From NCBI GenBank assembly GCA_022823145.1, contig JAJDXS010000058.1:34908-98907 (forward strand): a stretch of DNA of 64,000 bases, read 5' to 3'. Origin of the DNA: Gemmatimonadota bacterium (GTDB lineage: Bacteria; Gemmatimonadota; Gemmatimonadetes; Longimicrobiales; Gaopeijiaceae). The notes under the pieces were generated by a model. It was not told the DNA's origin, made no database searches, and worked only from the letters and a program-made list of their open reading frames with translations. The position numbers and the translations under genes are program-made. Positions within the stretch are counted from its first letter, which is position 1. Each line of letters opens with the position of its first letter. This document shows positions 1-8,354 of the stretch, in pieces.

Positions 1-993
1 CGGGCCGTGGACGATCGACGCCTGCCCGGCCAGTTCATCCTGACCGGGTCCGCCGTGCCGGCTGACGACGCGACGCGGCACACGGGGGCCGGACGCTTGA
101 CGCGACTCCGCATGCGCCCGCTTTCACTCTTCGAACTCGGCCGTTCTTCAGGCGAGGTTTCGCTGACAGGCCTCCTGGACGGTATCCGTGCCACGGCTGG
201 CAGGTCGGTCATCCCCCTTGATGAACTGGCGGAACTCATCTGCGTTGGCGGATGGCCGGTCAACCTCGGGCGCTCCACTCAACTGGCCCTGCGCGCCAAC
301 CAGGATCACCTGGACGCGATCCGCCGCCTGGACATCGGCAACGGAGACGGAAAGAGGAGAGATCCGGTGAGGGTGGGCATGCTCCTTCGGTCCCTGGCGC
401 GGAACGTCGCAACCCCGGCCGCGACCGCGACCCTCGCCTCCGACACCGGCGAAGGCGTGTCAGCCATCAACGTGCACACCGCTGCCGACTATCTGAGGGC
501 GCTGGAACGGATCATGATCGTGGAGAACCAGCCCGCCTGGCCCACGCACCTGAGGTCGAGATCGGTCCTGCGGAGCAAACCGGTCCGGCACCTTGCGGAT
601 CCGTCACTCGCCGTGGCAGCGGTCCGCGCGACCCCCGCCCGGCTGCTCCGGGACCTCGGATTTCTGGGCCTCCTCTTCGAGTCGATGGTCGTGCGGGATC
701 TGCGCGTCTACGCCCAGGCGGCGGACGCTGACGTGTTTCACTACCGCGAGAAGGGTGGTCTGGAGGTGGACGCGATCGTGCAAACCAATGATGGCCGCTG
801 GGCGGCTTTCGAGGTCAACCTCGGCGAGGGCCGGGCGGACAGGGGTGCTCGCAACCTGCTCCGGCTGGCGGAGCGGGTGGATCCGGAGCGAATGGGGGAG
901 CCGGCGGTGCTGGGGGTGATTGTCAGCAGCGGCTACGGATACACCCGGGACGACGGGGTGAGCGTGATTCCCTTGGGGGCGCTGGGGCCGTGA
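1..993 (+). CDS. AAA-family ATPase with DUF4143 domain, 5' end cut off by the window
   Basis: The frame is open from the first base, so the N-terminus with the Walker A motif lies outside the window. The first visible residues, LPGQFILTGSA, match the sensor region (usually 'RPGRFLLTGSA') that follows Walker B in this ATPase family. A stretch on the theme of 'MRPLSLFELG' follows. The C-terminal half is the DUF4143 part and ends in a PD-(D/E)XK-like fold: FHYREKGGLEVDAIV, then WAAFEVNLGEG. In this copy the usual final Lys of E-x-K is Asn, so nuclease activity is doubtful. Proteins of this family are common, often solitary, and have no settled function. A second member lies at 49274-50428. It ends just before an outer-membrane protein gene on the same strand. 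Confidence 0.8.
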   Translation, partial: RAVDDRRLPGQFILTGSAVPADDATRHTGAGRLTRLRMRPLSLFELGRSSGEVSLTGLLDGIRATAGRSVIPLDELAELICVGGWPVNLGRSTQLALRANQDHLDAIRRLDIGNGDGKRRDPVRVGMLLRSLARNVATPAATATLASDTGEGVSAINVHTAADYLRALERIMIVENQPAWPTHLRSRSVLRSKPVRHLADPSLAVAAVRATPARLLRDLGFLGLLFESMVVRDLRVYAQAADADVFHYREKGGLEVDAIVQTNDGRWAAFEVNLGEGRADRGARNLLRLAERVDPERMGEPAVLGVIVSSGYGYTRDDGVSVIPLGALGP

Positions 994-1087
994 GGGGTGG
1001 CGTCGCTCCTGACCCCCTCCCGTGTGCACGCCACACTATACTGTCGGGAGAGGGAATCCATCTTCGCATTCCAATCTGGAGAACTCC

Positions 1088-2050
1088 ATGATGGACCATA
1101 TGCCAGGATCATCTCTTTCCCGCGTTGCCTTGCCGGGAATCTTCTTCGCCCTCGCCACTTTCGGCGGAGAGGCCGCCGCCCAGTCGCAGCGCGGCTTCTA
1201 TTACTCCACAAGCGTCGGCGTTGCGTCGGGCGCTTCCACAGTGGCCCGTGTGACGGGTCCCAACCACCCGACACGGTGTGACCGGCTGCTCTACGCCGAC
1301 CCAAACGACGCTCCCACGGGCCCGGAATGCCAGAGCACCGCGCTTGACTTCGTTTTCACTTTCGAGCCCGAAAGCGGGCTTGGCGGCAGCGCTGTCGTCG
1401 GCTATGCCCTGGGCCCACTGGCTCTGGAACTTGAGGCCGTCCAGCGGCACCAGATCGTTCACGAGGCGCCGCTCACGCTGGGTACCGGGGCAGGGGCCGC
1501 CATCACGGGCAAGGACACCGAATGGAGCACCGGGTTGCCGCCCTGGGGCGACCTGTCGGAGTTCAGGAGCCGCCAACTGTTCGTCAACGCGCACTACCGG
1601 CTGGCCAACGGAAGCCGGTTCACCCCCTACCTTGGTGTCGGAGGCGGACTCGCGCGCACGGACTATCGCTTCTATCTCGGGCTTCTCCGCAAGTCGGTCG
1701 CCGAAGGATACCTCGAGGTGTTCGGCGGCTCCAGGCAGAACCCGGAGGCCTCTCCGGAATGGCAGCGCCGCGCGGCGGGAAGCCTCAGCCAGCTCGACGC
1801 CAGTGTGTCGGAGACCGGAATCGGTCTTCAGGTGCTCGGCGGCATCGAGATCGGCTACTCGCAGCGCGTGTCGTTCGATCTGCGGGCCCGCTGGGTGCGG
1901 GTCCCGGAGGTGGACATGGACCAGCGATGGCTCACTATTCGCAGCCACGTGCCCGTGCACTCGGACGGGACGACACCGTTCGTGTCCCAGATCAACTTCT
2001 CCGAACTGGGGTACATCGGGATCACGGCCGGGGTGTTGTTTCGTCCGTAG
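1088..2050 (+). CDS. Secreted outer-membrane beta-barrel protein
   Basis: About 320 residues. I prefer the ATG pair at 1088/1091 to the upstream in-frame ATG at 1022, because a GGAG lies just before it and the product then opens with a signal peptide. That peptide has a short basic region, a hydrophobic LPGIFFALATF core, and a likely cut after GEAAA. The mature part shows alternating strands such as GGSAVVGYALGPLALELEA and FTPYLGVGGGLARTDYRF, and ends in GYIGITAGVLFRP, as in small OmpA/OmpW-like barrels. A Cys pair near the N-terminus (CDRLLY and ECQST) may form a disulfide. I cannot assign a substrate. It stands alone, between an ATPase gene and an antitoxin-like gene on the same strand. Confidence 0.7.
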   Translation: MMDHMPGSSLSRVALPGIFFALATFGGEAAAQSQRGFYYSTSVGVASGASTVARVTGPNHPTRCDRLLYADPNDAPTGPECQSTALDFVFTFEPESGLGGSAVVGYALGPLALELEAVQRHQIVHEAPLTLGTGAGAAITGKDTEWSTGLPPWGDLSEFRSRQLFVNAHYRLANGSRFTPYLGVGGGLARTDYRFYLGLLRKSVAEGYLEVFGGSRQNPEASPEWQRRAAGSLSQLDASVSETGIGLQVLGGIEIGYSQRVSFDLRARWVRVPEVDMDQRWLTIRSHVPVHSDGTTPFVSQINFSELGYIGITAGVLFRP

Positions 2051-2174
2051 GGGGAGGGCGGTCCTTCGTCCGAATCTGTTACTGCGTTGACGCCATTCCT
2101 GCTATTGAACGGTGTCCGTTTCTGCGCCGAGTACGAATCGAATCGATGCCTCCCAAGTGTAGGAGGAATTCAGA

Positions 2175-2546
2175 ATGACAATCAGGCCGATCAGAAACGA
2201 GACGGACTACGACGCGGCGCTGGGGGAGATCGACCGCTTGATGGGCGTGGCCCCGGACACGGTGGAATCCGACAGGTTGGAGGTGTTGGTAACCCTGGTT
2301 GAGAAGTACGAGTCAGCCCGGTGGAACATCGCTGCCCCGGATCCCATTGCTGCGATCCATCACGTCATGGAGGCTCGCGGACTACGACAAAAGGACTTGG
2401 CCGTTCTGATCGGTTCCCAGTCCCACGCTTCGGAAGTCCTGCGCCGACGGCGCCCACTTTCCCTGGCCATGATTCGGGTTTTGGCTACGGAATGGAGCGT
2501 TCCGGCCGAAGTACTGGTGCGGGAGTACGAACTCGCGACGGCATGA
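2175..2546 (+). CDS. HigA-like XRE-family antitoxin, apparently orphan
   Basis: The product has 123 residues. The N-terminal half has the acidic helical pattern of HigA antitoxins (IRNETDYDAALGEIDRLMG). From about residue 60 a helix-turn-helix follows: MEARGLRQKDLAVLIGSQSH, then ASEVLRRRRPLSLAMIRVLA. A near-perfect AGGAGG ribosome site at 2161-2166 decides the start. HigA proteins normally neutralise a HigB mRNA interferase encoded immediately upstream and repress their joint operon. Here the 124 bases upstream hold no HigB-like reading frame, and the next gene is convergent. It is therefore either a solitary regulator or a leftover antitoxin. Confidence 0.75.
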   Translation: MTIRPIRNETDYDAALGEIDRLMGVAPDTVESDRLEVLVTLVEKYESARWNIAAPDPIAAIHHVMEARGLRQKDLAVLIGSQSHASEVLRRRRPLSLAMIRVLATEWSVPAEVLVREYELATA

Positions 2547-2589
2547 CGTACCGCGCCGAACCCGGTTCAATCTCGCTGAGTCGCATTCC

Positions 2590-3753
2590 TCACCGCCCAA
2601 TCCTCAGCCGGGTCACGTAGGGCGTGCCGACTTCATCCTCGCCCGCGAAGAGGAGGTAGTCACCCCTCGCATGGGCCTTGGAGGCGTCGATCCTGACCTC
2701 TTCCGGAACCGCGACCCGTCCCAGAAAGACGCCGTCTTCGCGGAATACGTCGATGACCGTGCCCGCGTCGACCCGTGAGGTTTCCGGAGCCACGAAGACG
2801 TGGCCGGCGCCATCCACGAAGAGCCCGACGATGACCGGTTTGTTCTCCGGCAGGGCCTGCAGGTAGTCTCTCAACAGCGCGGGGGCGCCGTAGCGTTCGA
2901 ACGTGGCGCGCAGTTCGTCGCGGTCGGCTTCGTCGACAGGCGCCGGCCTGACTCTTGCCAGCGTGAACACCACGGTCGTGTCACCGGCCAGGGAACGCCT
3001 GTAGACCCGGTACTCCCCGCTGGATGCGAACCAGACGTCGTCTCTGCAGCCCAGGGCCCTCTTGAGCCGCGGTCCGAACTGGGCCGGTCGCCGCAAGCCC
3101 ACCGACGGCAGATCGGCCAGCTGGAGGACGAACTCCAGGTGAGGCAGCGTGTCCAGCCTTTCCGCATCGGGTGACACCCGGACCGGATAGTAGTGGACAA
3201 GGTCGACGTCCGACGGGTCGTCGCTCCTCTCCCTGTTCGGATAGCGCACCCCCCACTCCATGTAGCTGCCGTCCGGCGCGATCGTGCAACGGTCCGTGAT
3301 CATGCCCCAGGTGGCCTTGCGGACCCGCGTCCCGATCAGCGTGCCGTCGGGTCCGAAGATCGAATAGCGCGGCGCCCCCTGATCGGCCACCCACAGTGTG
3401 TCTCCCGGTGCGATGGCGGGTCCCAGCGCTTCGCGAAACTCTCCGGCTCCCTGCCCCTGTCCGCCGAGCGTGTGCAGGAAGCCGCCCCCGGCGTCGAAGA
3501 CGTGGATCTCCTGCGTCAGGCCGTCCAGGATGTAGATGTTGTCCCGGGAATCCGCGGCCACCGCGATGATGTCGCCCAGGTATCCGTCGGGCGGGCCCCA
3601 GACACGCAGATCCTCGTGGAGGGTCCATTCGGCGGTGGTCGTCCAGGCCGAGGCCAACGTGTTCTCGACGACGGTTTGCGCGCGTGCGCCCATCGGTGCT
3701 GCGCCGGTGGCCAGGAAGGCGGCCATGGTGACTGCGCCGGGGTGTTTGGTCAT
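2590..3753 (-). CDS. Secreted 6-bladed beta-propeller protein
   Basis: About 387 residues from the ATG at 3753, with an AGG roughly 9 bases upstream; the ATG at 3762 is an alternative. A signal peptide (MTKHPGAVTMAAFLATG...ARAQ) is followed by repeating blade units. Examples are IIAVAADSRDNIYILDG, then IHVFDAGGGFLHTLGGQG and AGEFREALGPAIAPGDTLWV. The 'GGxGxGxGEF' blade signature is shared with the genes at 15501, 20221 and 60669. These NHL/6-bladed proteins are probably periplasmic or surface binding scaffolds. The ligand is unknown and no catalytic motif is visible. The gene is convergent with the HigA-like gene. Confidence 0.75.
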   Translation of the reverse strand: MTKHPGAVTMAAFLATGAAPMGARAQTVVENTLASAWTTTAEWTLHEDLRVWGPPDGYLGDIIAVAADSRDNIYILDGLTQEIHVFDAGGGFLHTLGGQGQGAGEFREALGPAIAPGDTLWVADQGAPRYSIFGPDGTLIGTRVRKATWGMITDRCTIAPDGSYMEWGVRYPNRERSDDPSDVDLVHYYPVRVSPDAERLDTLPHLEFVLQLADLPSVGLRRPAQFGPRLKRALGCRDDVWFASSGEYRVYRRSLAGDTTVVFTLARVRPAPVDEADRDELRATFERYGAPALLRDYLQALPENKPVIVGLFVDGAGHVFVAPETSRVDAGTVIDVFREDGVFLGRVAVPEEVRIDASKAHARGDYLLFAGEDEVGTPYVTRLRIGR

Positions 3754-3885
3754 CGAGAACATCCTGTGGCGTGGAATCGTTCGATCAGCCCTGTGACACG
3801 GCGAGGGGTGGAACGGTTGCGCGGCGCGCGAGAGCGTCAATACCGTCGGAATTGTCTACTTTGGTTTACATTCTGGCAACCGCAG

Positions 3886-3972
3886 GTGACATTCCCCATC
3901 ACCAAGGCGCAGATCGACGAAGCCGTACGACGGATTATCCGCGACCGCGTGCCGGCGAAGAGAAACAGATGA
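3886..3972 (+). pseudogene. Possible N-terminal scrap of a nucleotidyltransferase (MntA-like) gene
   Basis: A GTG-initiated frame encodes 28 residues: FPITKAQIDEAVRRIIRD, then RVPAKRNR and stop. This resembles the first helix of small antitoxin-type nucleotidyltransferases, which read '..T.eqIdevvrrIve...P.rIilFGSrArG'. The match breaks exactly where the GS active-site motif should start. The stop overlaps the ATG of the next gene (ATGA), so it could instead be a tiny translationally coupled leader. The call rests on a short resemblance only. Confidence 0.25.
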
Positions 3973-4874
3973 ATCCACCGACTCCGGGAATCCGCTTCAC
4001 AACCATCCCATCGGGCCAATCTGCCGACCTTGTCGACTCCCTACGCTGGTACGTCGCGAGCCGCCTCGTCATCGAGGGTGGATTCGACCCCGACTGGGTA
4101 CGGCCACGTCCGCCGATTACCGTGAACCGAAACCGGCATGGATCGCTCCTCTCGCATGATCCAGATGCCGCCAAGTCGGGTCGACGGGCGCTCCTGGGCG
4201 CACTGAGGGCCGCAACACCGGACGTGAGCGTCACGATTCCCGCCATCGGGCCCGTGCTCGCATTGTCATTGGAGGGAATGGAGGGTGGAGAGGTCACGCA
4301 CGGTCGAGTCCCCGAAATGACCGGCGGGCTGGAGCGTATCGCCGGATCCTGCGTGAATCTGCACATGGTCTACCCGGCGCTCGTGTACGGCTGCTGGCAC
4401 GTGATCGCCGCAGCTGGGACCCAGGACCTTGTTCCATCCGCGCTGTCCGACCCGGACGCCGGCCCCGGCGATCACGGCGATCATTCCCTGCGGAACCGCG
4501 CACGTGCGGCGACGATCCGGCGCTACCACGACGCCCTGGTCCGCCTCTCGGAGCGTGAAGACATCCGCGACGACCCGTCCCGCTACGAAGCCTGCGCCTT
4601 GACACTGGTCGAGCACGGTGCCGGGCACCACGAAGGCACCCTTAATGCTGACTACCCGCCACCCGGGTCGCTACTCGACTACAACCGCATGTTCGAGCGG
4701 ATGTACGCGGTCTACGACCACCGCTTCGTGAACAGCACGACGGCCTTGCGGCGGACGACCGAACGCAGGGTTTGGCATCGCGACTCACCGTTGTTGGCGG
4801 AGGCTGGTGTGGATTGGGGGGTAACTTTCGCCCGTCGCTGCGCGGCTGGGCCGCGTGACAGAAAGCGGCATTGA
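3969..4874 (+). CDS. Protein of unknown function in a possible defence island
   Basis: About 301 residues from an ATG (MNPPTPGIRF) that overlaps the stop of a 28-codon frame. The longer in-frame upstream extension looks non-coding. Visible features are a conserved-looking helix (LVDSLRWYVASRLVIEGGFD), a strand-rich middle (DVSVTIPAIGPVLALSLEGM), then NLHMVYPALVYGCWHVIAAA. Two further segments follow: RARAATIRRYHDALVRLSER and FERMYAVYDHRF. The layout is reminiscent of restriction-endonuclease-like proteins, where an 'S-x-K-G-T' motif would sit at the position of LSLEGM, but that Lys is not present. There is no signal peptide, so it should be cytoplasmic. It lies upstream of an AlbA/Schlafen-type gene on the same strand. 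I do not recognise the family with certainty. Confidence 0.6.
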   Translation: MNPPTPGIRFTTIPSGQSADLVDSLRWYVASRLVIEGGFDPDWVRPRPPITVNRNRHGSLLSHDPDAAKSGRRALLGALRAATPDVSVTIPAIGPVLALSLEGMEGGEVTHGRVPEMTGGLERIAGSCVNLHMVYPALVYGCWHVIAAAGTQDLVPSALSDPDAGPGDHGDHSLRNRARAATIRRYHDALVRLSEREDIRDDPSRYEACALTLVEHGAGHHEGTLNADYPPPGSLLDYNRMFERMYAVYDHRFVNSTTALRRTTERRVWHRDSPLLAEAGVDWGVTFARRCAAGPRDRKRH

Positions 4875-5007
4875 TGAGGTTCGGACCCGGATGCCGTAGC
4901 TTGGTTTGGTGAACCGGGGACGCCCGACAGGAGCTGGTCCGGCACATGATCTGGACCATCGGTTGTGGTCCCAGCACCGTCGAAGCCACCAACAGGGAGC
5001 GAGCGCC

Positions 5008-6237
5008 GTGTCAGCGCACCTTACAGACGCCGAGATCCCAAGAGCACTCCGTCAGGGGGAGGGGCAGTTCCGCGAGTTCAAGTCGGCTTGGGACAGGGGT
5101 GCGGACCCACCCCGGAAGCTGAATTGGAAGAGGCTGCGGGACAAGATCGCCGATGCGGTTGCGGCCTTCGCCAACACGGACGGGGGTCTCCTCTTCGTGG
5201 GAGTGGAGGACGACGGCCGCCCGAGCGGGCACGGCTACTCCGACGAGGCGGTGGAGGAACTGTGCGCGGTGCCCGACAGTCGGCTCCGGCCGACGGTCCG
5301 CTGTAGAACCTCCCGCGTCGAGATCGATGGCAACGAGATTCTGGTCTTCGAGGTGCCGCAGTCCGCAGAAGCCATCATGGTGGTTGCCGACGGTTTTCCG
5401 TTCCGGGTCGGCGCCCGGATTCAGCGGGAGCCGCAGGAGATGATCAACCAACGGAAACAGGCGTTGCGGGTGGTGGGGTACGAGCAGCGGTTCCGGGCAG
5501 AGGCCACACTTGACGCCCTCGACCTGGAGCTGGCACACCGGTTCCTCGACCGTACACCGGTGGGCGCGAGGCCCGCCACGGAGGCGCTGGAATACTACGG
5601 CTTGATCGAGAGACACATCGACCGTTGGATGATCACCAACGCCGCACTCCTCCTCTTCGCTCGCCGGCCCGCGCTCAAGTGGCACCCGAGGGCCGGAGTC
5701 AGGGTCTTCAAGGTCGCGGGGCGGCAGCGGCTTCACGGACGGAAGCGCAACGTGACCCAGGTCGGGCGCGCCGATCCTCCCTTGGCGATCGCCCTGGAGG
5801 AGAGCATGGCTTTCGCCGGGGCTCAGGTGCGCCAAAGTGAACAGCTGAACGGGCTCTACTTCGAGGGGGTGCCGGAGTATCCGGAGTTCGCGTGGAAGGA
5901 GGCGCTGGTCAACGCGATCGCCCATCGCGATTACGAGGTGACAAGCCGGGAGACCGAAGTCTGGTTCTACGACGACCGGGTCGAGATTTCCAATCCGGGA
6001 GACCTGATCGCCCCCGTGACACTGGAGCGCCTCCGGGAGGGTGGCCCCGCCCATGGAACCCGGAATCCGATGCTCGTCAGGGTGCTGGCCGACATCGGTG
6101 CAATGCGGGATGAGGGCGAAGGCATCGCTCGCATTTTCGACGAGATGGCCGATCGTCAGCTGCCGGGGCCGGACATCGCGTGCGATGGTGGTCTGTTCAC
6201 CATCAAGCTCTTTGGCGGGGGGGACCGATTCGCATAG
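5008..6237 (+). CDS. AlbA_2/Schlafen-type DNA-binding protein with C-terminal GHKL ATPase-like domain
   Basis: About 409 residues from the GTG at 5008, chosen because AGGGAG lies 8 bases before it; the frame is open further upstream without protein-like content. Residues 15-150 form the AlbA_2 (Schlafen AAA_4) domain: GEGQFREFKSAW, DAVAAFANTDGGLLFVGVED, then FPFRVGARIQREPQ. The C-terminal part has the HATPase_c_4 signature: FAWKEALVNAIAHRDYE (N-box), then EVWFYDDRVEISNPGDLIAP and MRDEGEGIARIF. The architecture is that of 'RecG-like' transcriptional regulators and of several phage-defence proteins. The usual C-terminal winged helix is missing or very short, because the protein ends soon after GGLFTIKLFG. 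Confidence 0.85.
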   Translation: MSAHLTDAEIPRALRQGEGQFREFKSAWDRGADPPRKLNWKRLRDKIADAVAAFANTDGGLLFVGVEDDGRPSGHGYSDEAVEELCAVPDSRLRPTVRCRTSRVEIDGNEILVFEVPQSAEAIMVVADGFPFRVGARIQREPQEMINQRKQALRVVGYEQRFRAEATLDALDLELAHRFLDRTPVGARPATEALEYYGLIERHIDRWMITNAALLLFARRPALKWHPRAGVRVFKVAGRQRLHGRKRNVTQVGRADPPLAIALEESMAFAGAQVRQSEQLNGLYFEGVPEYPEFAWKEALVNAIAHRDYEVTSRETEVWFYDDRVEISNPGDLIAPVTLERLREGGPAHGTRNPMLVRVLADIGAMRDEGEGIARIFDEMADRQLPGPDIACDGGLFTIKLFGGGDRFA

Positions 6238-6243
6238 GTCCCG

Positions 6244-8097
6244 CTACCAGGGGCCACCAGCCCGCTCCCTCAGCAACGCCATCATGCGCTCGCCGAGTTC
6301 CCTGAACCTTTCTCGCAGCCGCCGATTACGGCGGAGGACATGGCGCATACCCTTTGCCAGGAGATAGTTCTTCATGGTACCGTCGCGGTACGTTCCGTTC
6401 TCGATTCGTTCCAGAAGCAGGTCGGCAAGGCTGCCGCCCTCCGCCATATACTCTTCCAGCTGCTCGAGTTCCGACACTGCAAGCACCTGTAGAGGGCGCG
6501 CCTTGGCGTGGCTCAGCGCATTCCGTTCCGCGAGGACCTCTTCGATGGTCTGATGGAAGAATGGCTCGACCGGGATCATGTCCAAGGTGACCACCACCGG
6601 CAGGTAACGGGTCACGGTACCAGGCCGGACCCATTCTCCCAGCGATCCGTTTTCAATGGCCAGAATCGTGTCGTCGAACTGGTCCGCCGCCTTGCCGAAA
6701 ACGTGGGCAACCTTGCTCCGCAGCATGTCTAGGTTCCCCTCGGCCCGGACTCCGTAGGGGAGAAGCGTGGCCTTGCATTCGAGTAGCAGAACCGTGTCCC
6801 CATAGAGAACGGCGCCGTCACAGGCCTTCATGTCCGAAGGGACGCTCTGCCGAAGTGACTCCTCGTCCACGTAGCGACGGACCTCGTCTGGAAAGACACG
6901 TCGGAACAGGGCCGCAACGTAGTTCTCGAACACACGGCCGGCGTAGTTGAAATACTCAAGGCGCCGGGCGTCGTCGTTGCGCTCGCTGGGCTGGAGAAAA
7001 GCATGGTGGAGCCCGGTGGTTAGCTTCCAGCGGAGGAGCCGGACGGAAGGGCAGTATAAGCGTCCCTCAAGGCTGACAAGGGGCGAGCGGTCCAGTGGCT
7101 GAATGTCATAGGGCCGCAAAGAGCCCGGTCCGCATCCACGTTCGAGCAGTGTCTCCCTCGCTTCTCCCGCGTCCACTACGAACAGGCTGGTCAACGCGTT
7201 GATCTCATCATGAGAGATGTTGAGTGCTTGCACGTAGGCTTCGAGGCTGAGCGGGCCGGGTGGTTGATCGGACTTCGGGTCAACAGTCCGCCAGTTCGCA
7301 AGCAGGGCAAGCCCCATTCCCCAGGCGAACTCGGGATCAAGTCCCGTGATCTCTCGGAAACGCGTCCGAAGGTCGACGGCACCGATTTGGTCGGCGGGCC
7401 CATGTTCCGGCAGGTAAAGGTCGTGCGTTCGGGCAAGTGAACATGCGAAGTCGTCCGAGGAGTTGAAGGTGCCGTTCATCACGATGAATCTGAGCCAAGC
7501 ATCCCGTTTGGCGGGTGACCGGAAGTCGGGTTCGCCTGCCAAGTCCTCTTCCCGGTCGATCAGATCAGCGGCCATGATCAGCGCCTCACCGATCGGTTCA
7601 AAAGTACCGCCGGACCTCTCCGTCACGTGCGGGCAGACCAGCAGTGCGATCTTTGCGATTGCGACCACTTGCTGCTCACTGAAGAACCACACCAAGTCGG
7701 TTACCCCCTCGAGCTTCAACCGATCCCAGTAATCCTGGAAGGCCCGCCCGACCCTGTCGGGGTTCCGAAACAGTGCCTGGATGACCCGGCGCTGCCCGTT
7801 CAGCGGCTCGTAGGAGTTGAGCACGGCGCTGACCCCGCCCAGCACGAGCAACACCTGCCCAAGGCCGAACCCCGACAGACGGTGTGCCACGTCCTCCCAG
7901 GAAGGCTCCACGCCATAGATGTCGCGCCATGTGCCACGGACCTGAAACCACTCCCTTCCGGAGGGCTGGCCCGGGCCCGCAAGGCGATCGGGCAGATAGA
8001 GACCTGTCTCGGTGGAGCGCGTGAATCCACGTGCAACGCCCCAGTCGGGAACGCCCCAGTCGGGGCCGGAATCTCTGCTTGTCTTCTGTCGTCTCAT
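6244..8097 (-). CDS. Large protein with C-terminal PD-(D/E)XK nuclease-like domain, unknown function
   Basis: About 617 residues from the ATG at 8097 (MRRQKTSRDSG), which has a GGGAC before it. ATGs at 8178 and 8379 extend the frame into AT-richer, low-complexity-looking sequence and are less likely. The first 350 residues are helical and match nothing I know. Around residues 430-480 there is FENYVAALFRRVFP, then DGAVLYGDTVLLLECKATL. This is the D-x(n)-E-x-K active-site pattern of restriction-like nucleases, followed by a helix (VAHVFGKAADQFDD). The end is a basic helical tail (MRHVLRRNRRLRERFRELGE). It is divergent to the gene at 8355 and convergent with the AlbA-type gene. I infer a defence or DNA-processing role, not shown. 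Confidence 0.6.
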   Translation of the reverse strand: MRRQKTSRDSGPDWGVPDWGVARGFTRSTETGLYLPDRLAGPGQPSGREWFQVRGTWRDIYGVEPSWEDVAHRLSGFGLGQVLLVLGGVSAVLNSYEPLNGQRRVIQALFRNPDRVGRAFQDYWDRLKLEGVTDLVWFFSEQQVVAIAKIALLVCPHVTERSGGTFEPIGEALIMAADLIDREEDLAGEPDFRSPAKRDAWLRFIVMNGTFNSSDDFACSLARTHDLYLPEHGPADQIGAVDLRTRFREITGLDPEFAWGMGLALLANWRTVDPKSDQPPGPLSLEAYVQALNISHDEINALTSLFVVDAGEARETLLERGCGPGSLRPYDIQPLDRSPLVSLEGRLYCPSVRLLRWKLTTGLHHAFLQPSERNDDARRLEYFNYAGRVFENYVAALFRRVFPDEVRRYVDEESLRQSVPSDMKACDGAVLYGDTVLLLECKATLLPYGVRAEGNLDMLRSKVAHVFGKAADQFDDTILAIENGSLGEWVRPGTVTRYLPVVVTLDMIPVEPFFHQTIEEVLAERNALSHAKARPLQVLAVSELEQLEEYMAEGGSLADLLLERIENGTYRDGTMKNYLLAKGMRHVLRRNRRLRERFRELGERMMALLRERAGGPW

Positions 8098-8354
8098 GCG
8101 TCCCGCATGGTTGCCAGCCACATGGGGGCTGTAGCCCTTGTTCCTGTCTCTACCATCCGAAAAATAGTATGATCCCATGCCAGTGACCGGACCGGGCTCT
8201 TGCAGATTACTGCTGGTCACAGCGTTCAGAGCGCTACGTTCTTCGTGATCCAGGTATTCCCCGCTGCATGCTGCTAGATTGCGCGACTTGCTGCTGGTAG
8301 AACGCGCCGAGTGGCTGCCGAAAACAGCTCTCAAACGTACGAGATTGACCAGGT

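Noticed and set aside
4942..5010. Short peptide IWTIGCGPSTVE resembling the start of DUF488 proteins
   Set aside because: The likeness ends after about a dozen residues and the frame then reads as noise under the AlbA-type gene.
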